NCBI GenBank assembly: GCA_011042035.1
Contig: DQZA01000192.1
Location: 1 to 7,220 of the forward strand
Source: Desulfobacteraceae bacterium
GTDB lineage: Bacteria; Desulfobacterota; DSM-4660; Desulfatiglandales; Desulfatiglandaceae
Length of the DNA: 7,220 nt
Direction: 5' to 3'
Numbering within the stretch: position 1 is the first letter of the stretch; each line of letters begins with the position of its first letter. The translations under genes were made by a program, and so were the position numbers. The notes beneath the pieces were generated by a model, which was not told the origin of the DNA, made no database searches, and was given only the letters and a program-made list of their open reading frames with translations. This document shows, in pieces, positions 4,487 through 7,220 of the stretch.

Positions 4487-5854
4487 TCAACTTACTCCAT
4501 ATTTTTTTAGTTTTTTGTGGAGAGTCTTCCTAGTAATACCAAGTCTGCGAGCTGCTTCACTCTTGTTGCCTCTGGTTGCCTCTAGCGTTTTAAGAATGGT
4601 TCTCTTTTCAACTTCCTCAAGTGGCATGCCTGACGAGGCAATAATAGTGTCAGTTGAAGAGGCTTCCTCTCCCTCGTGATCCTGGATAGAAAAAGGAAGA
4701 TCTGTAACATCAATGTACTCCGACCTCGAGAGCACCACAGCGCGCTCTACCGCATTCATCAGTTCTCTCACATTCCCAGGCCACGGGTAGCGTAGCATCT
4801 TATCCATGGCCTGGGGAGTAAATCCCTTCAGCTCACGCCTGTTTTTCATGGAGAAGTGCGCCAGGAAATGCTGCGCAAGCAAAGGGATGTCTTCGGTCCT
4901 CTGGCGTAATGGTGGCACTTCCAATGTCACAACGTTCAGTCTGTAATACAAGTCCTCGCGGAACCTTCCCGTTTCTATCTCCTTTGCCAAATCCTTGTTA
5001 GTAGCTGCCACGAGTCTCACGTCTACCTTTATGGTTTCTTCGCCCCCTACTCTCGTGAATTCCCTTTCCTGGAGAACCCTCAACAGTTTTACCTGCATTG
5101 ACAGGGGCATCTCGCTAACCTCGTCAAGAAACAGGGTGCCACCGTCGGCCATCTTAAACTGGCCTTCTTTCCTGCGATAGGCACCGGTAAATGCACCTTT
5201 CTCATGCCCAAAGAGCTCTGATTCTAGAAGCGTCTCTGTCAATGCAGCACAGTTCACCTTTATGAAAGGGCCATCTTTTCTCCTGCTATTAAAATGAATG
5301 GCCCCTGCTATAAGTTCTTTTCCTGTGCCTGATTCACCGGTGATCAGCACCGTTGCTTCAGAGGGCGCGATTTGGGCGACTGTTTCCAAGAGTCGAACCA
5401 TTGCGGGGCTACTCCCCACAATCTTTTCTCTTTTGAACTGCTCACCCAGGGTCTCCCTCAAAATCCGGTTTTCTTCCCGCAGTTGCCGGTGGTCCATGGC
5501 CCTTTCCATGCCAAGCCGCAGTTCGTCAAAATCAAGGGGCTTTGTGAGATAGTCGTAGGCCCCTTTCTTAAGTGCCTCCACAGCGGTTTCCACCGAAGAG
5601 TAGGCTGTCATGATAATAATAGGGATGGCAGGGTTATAGGCCTTTATTTCTGAGAGGGCATCAAGGCCTGATAGTTTAATCATGCGAATGTCCATAAGTA
5701 TTAGGTCAAAAGGGGTGTCATGGGCCATTCGCACAGCCACATCCCCGTCATTTGCCTCTTCAGTCTCATAGCCCCATCCCTTGAGGAGCGTCCCGAGCAT
5801 GGTCCTATGGGCATGGTCGTCGTCAACTATCAGCACTTTGCCTTTAGAATTCAT
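4487..5854 (-). CDS. Sigma-54-dependent response regulator, NtrC/ZraR type
   Basis: A transcription activator of 455 residues, the normal length, with all three domains. The receiver (about 6-120) has the acidic pair D11/D12, phosphoacceptor D55 (LILMDIRM), T83 and K105. The AAA+ domain (about 144-380) has Walker A GESGTGKE (173-180), the sigma-54 contact loop GAFTGA (220-225), Walker B TLFLDE (D244, E245) and the WPGNVREL box (358-365). The C-terminal Fis-type helix-turn-helix (about 416-455) includes NKSEAARRLGITRKTLHKKLKKYG. All key residues are present, so it should be an active enhancer-binding protein that opens sigma-54 promoters when phosphorylated. Its ATG (5854-5852) lies inside the end of the histidine kinase gene, an 11-base overlap with a G-rich ribosome binding site in that gene, so the two are translationally coupled. 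Target genes are not evident in this window. Confidence 0.95.
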   Translation of the reverse strand: MNSKGKVLIVDDDHAHRTMLGTLLKGWGYETEEANDGDVAVRMAHDTPFDLILMDIRMIKLSGLDALSEIKAYNPAIPIIIMTAYSSVETAVEALKKGAYDYLTKPLDFDELRLGMERAMDHRQLREENRILRETLGEQFKREKIVGSSPAMVRLLETVAQIAPSEATVLITGESGTGKELIAGAIHFNSRRKDGPFIKVNCAALTETLLESELFGHEKGAFTGAYRRKEGQFKMADGGTLFLDEVSEMPLSMQVKLLRVLQEREFTRVGGEETIKVDVRLVAATNKDLAKEIETGRFREDLYYRLNVVTLEVPPLRQRTEDIPLLAQHFLAHFSMKNRRELKGFTPQAMDKMLRYPWPGNVRELMNAVERAVVLSRSEYIDVTDLPFSIQDHEGEEASSTDTIIASSGMPLEEVEKRTILKTLEATRGNKSEAARRLGITRKTLHKKLKKYGVS

Positions 5855-7220
5855 TTCGTCCCCCCTGAAGACCAGGCAGTTTAATCACAAACGTGGTTCC
5901 TGCGCCCGCCTTGCTTTCCACCAATATTTCACCCCCGTGAGATTCTATTATTTTGTGGGCAATGGCAAGACCTAAACCAGTGCCCGAAGGCTTGGTGGTA
6001 AAATAGGGATCAAAAATGTGAGGCAAATCTTCTTCAGCAATTCCTCTTCCTGTATCTGATATCTCGATTTTTGCAGTCCCACTGCCCGTATTTGCGCTGA
6101 CAGATACAGACAGGGTACCCCCCTCATCCATGGCCTCCAGGGCATTAAGATAAAGATTTAGGAGCACCTGCTTGATGCGATCTGGGTCTACTTCCGCTAG
6201 CACCTCCTGATCGGGAAGGTCAAAACTGATGCGAACGGATTTTCTCTGTGCGTCCTGCTCCACCATTCGCAGAGACTCTTTTACAAGCTCCACCAGATTG
6301 CTTTTCCTCTTCTGGATCTGAGGGGGCCTGGCGAATTCCAGCAGTTGGCTGATTACTCGATTCAGCCTATCCACCTCTTGTACCATTATTTCTGCTGTCT
6401 GTTGGTCCTGGGGTACGTCCTTGTAACGTTCCCTAAAATAGGTGGCAAAGCCCTTGATGGAACTTAAAGGGTTTCGTATTTCGTGGGCAACACCAGCAGC
6501 AAGCCGTCCTATGGAAGCAAGCCTTTGATTTCTTGCTACTTCTTCCTTAAGCTTCTTAATTTCAGTTAAGTCCCTAAACAGTACCACAAGGCCGGAAAAA
6601 GAAGGGGGTTCCTCTGTGGACAGCGGTGCTGCTATTACCTCCAGGCTCAGCGGCTCTGCGTGCGCCAGCTCAATGGATAGCTCAGTTTCAATGGCGCGCA
6701 TTTTCTCCGTAGCCTTTATAGCCACATTTACCAATTCGACGGGCAGGATTTCCTCTGCACCACGGCCTAAGCTCTGCCCATTTTCTCTGCCAAGCATTTT
6801 CTCCGCCGCCCTGTTCATGGCCCTTACTTTGCCATCGCTGTCCAGTGCAACCATCCCTATGGGCATGGTTTCAACCAGATGATCCGAAAAGGCCTTAATC
6901 CTATAGAGCGAGGTCTTTGTGGTCCTGTAGGCCTGGGCCAGGAAAAGGGTGATAAATCCAGCGAAACCCAGAAGCAGAAGGGTTAAGGCCATGATTACCA
7001 TATGCCTTTGGTCCTGGGTCCGGGCTATTTCCACTGGCGCCATGTCCAGGCCTACGAATATGATGTGTCCGCCGGTGAAGTCAGGACCACCACGGTCGAA
7101 CATTGCCCTGCACCAGTCACCCTCCATCATTCTCATCATGTGTCTTCTGCCCAAAGGCCGACTCCTGATGGGCATAAATCGTCTGTAAACCTCAAATACC
7201 TCTTTCCCACCCTCCGTATG
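5844..7220 (-). CDS. Membrane sensor histidine kinase, ZraS/HydH-like (N-terminus beyond the window)
   Basis: The partner kinase of the response regulator that follows it. The frame has a Met at 7175 but stays open for 15 more codons to the window edge (GGKEVFEVYRRF just before it looks like sensor-domain sequence), so the true start is outside. Numbered from the 7175 Met, it contains: the end of an extracytoplasmic sensor domain (to about 58, HIIFVGLDMAPVEIA); a transmembrane segment (about 59-80); a PAS-like domain (about 95-203, METMPIGMVALD-type core and LVVLFRDLTEIKKLK exit); a DHp helix with phosphoacceptor His231 in HEIRNPLSSIKGF; and a HATPase domain with the N box at N340/N344, G1 DTGRGIA (374-380) and G2 GTGLGLA (398-404). 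All catalytic elements are intact. ZraS-type kinases sense metals or envelope stress, but the signal here is unknown. Confidence 0.93.
   Translation of the reverse strand, partial: HTEGGKEVFEVYRRFMPIRSRPLGRRHMMRMMEGDWCRAMFDRGGPDFTGGHIIFVGLDMAPVEIARTQDQRHMVIMALTLLLLGFAGFITLFLAQAYRTTKTSLYRIKAFSDHLVETMPIGMVALDSDGKVRAMNRAAEKMLGRENGQSLGRGAEEILPVELVNVAIKATEKMRAIETELSIELAHAEPLSLEVIAAPLSTEEPPSFSGLVVLFRDLTEIKKLKEEVARNQRLASIGRLAAGVAHEIRNPLSSIKGFATYFRERYKDVPQDQQTAEIMVQEVDRLNRVISQLLEFARPPQIQKRKSNLVELVKESLRMVEQDAQRKSVRISFDLPDQEVLAEVDPDRIKQVLLNLYLNALEAMDEGGTLSVSVSANTGSGTAKIEISDTGRGIAEEDLPHIFDPYFTTKPSGTGLGLAIAHKIIESHGGEILVESKAGAGTTFVIKLPGLQGGRNEF

Overview
The window looks like ordinary chromosomal DNA of a Gram-negative bacterium of moderate GC content. 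A two-component pair of the ZraS/ZraR (HydH/HydG) type that uses sigma-54, a DUF2284 metal-binding protein, a membrane-anchored LysM protein and a MATE exporter together suggest a delta-proteobacterium (Desulfobacterota or a relative). This is inferred from gene style only; no rRNA or other marker is present.

Layout, left to right. (1) 1-86, minus: the first 28 codons of an unrecognised gene that leaves the window. (2) 87-412: a divergent intergenic region with two perfect 17-bp dyads, a good sigma-70-type promoter and a terminator-like hairpin. (3) 413-1843, plus: a complete MATE efflux transporter. (4) 1878-2078, plus: a chimeric remnant, in which a 64-bp inverted copy of part of the downstream DUF2284 gene is joined in frame to the last ~40 residues of a paraoxonase/arylesterase-like beta-propeller. 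(5) 2136-2786, minus: a P-loop kinase resembling shikimate kinase. (6) 2959-3561, plus: a small membrane protein with a coiled coil and a C-terminal LysM domain. (7) 3717-4328, plus: the intact DUF2284 gene, which holds the other copy of the 64-bp repeat. (8) 4487-7220, minus: a sigma-54-dependent response regulator and its membrane histidine kinase, overlapping by 11 bases; the kinase start lies beyond the right edge.

How the genes work together. Only the kinase/regulator pair is a clear functional unit: the kinase should sense a signal at the membrane or outside it and phosphorylate the regulator, which would then activate sigma-54 promoters. No -24/-12 promoter was found here, so the targets lie elsewhere. 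The other genes appear to be single units with mixed orientations. I see no defence system, CRISPR array, transposase, integrase or rRNA/tRNA gene. The least ordinary feature is the perfect 64-bp inverted repeat (1889-1952 and 3824-3887) joined to a gene fragment, the scar of a rearrangement or possibly an assembly or amplification chimera. I do not see convincing evidence for a new multi-gene system.
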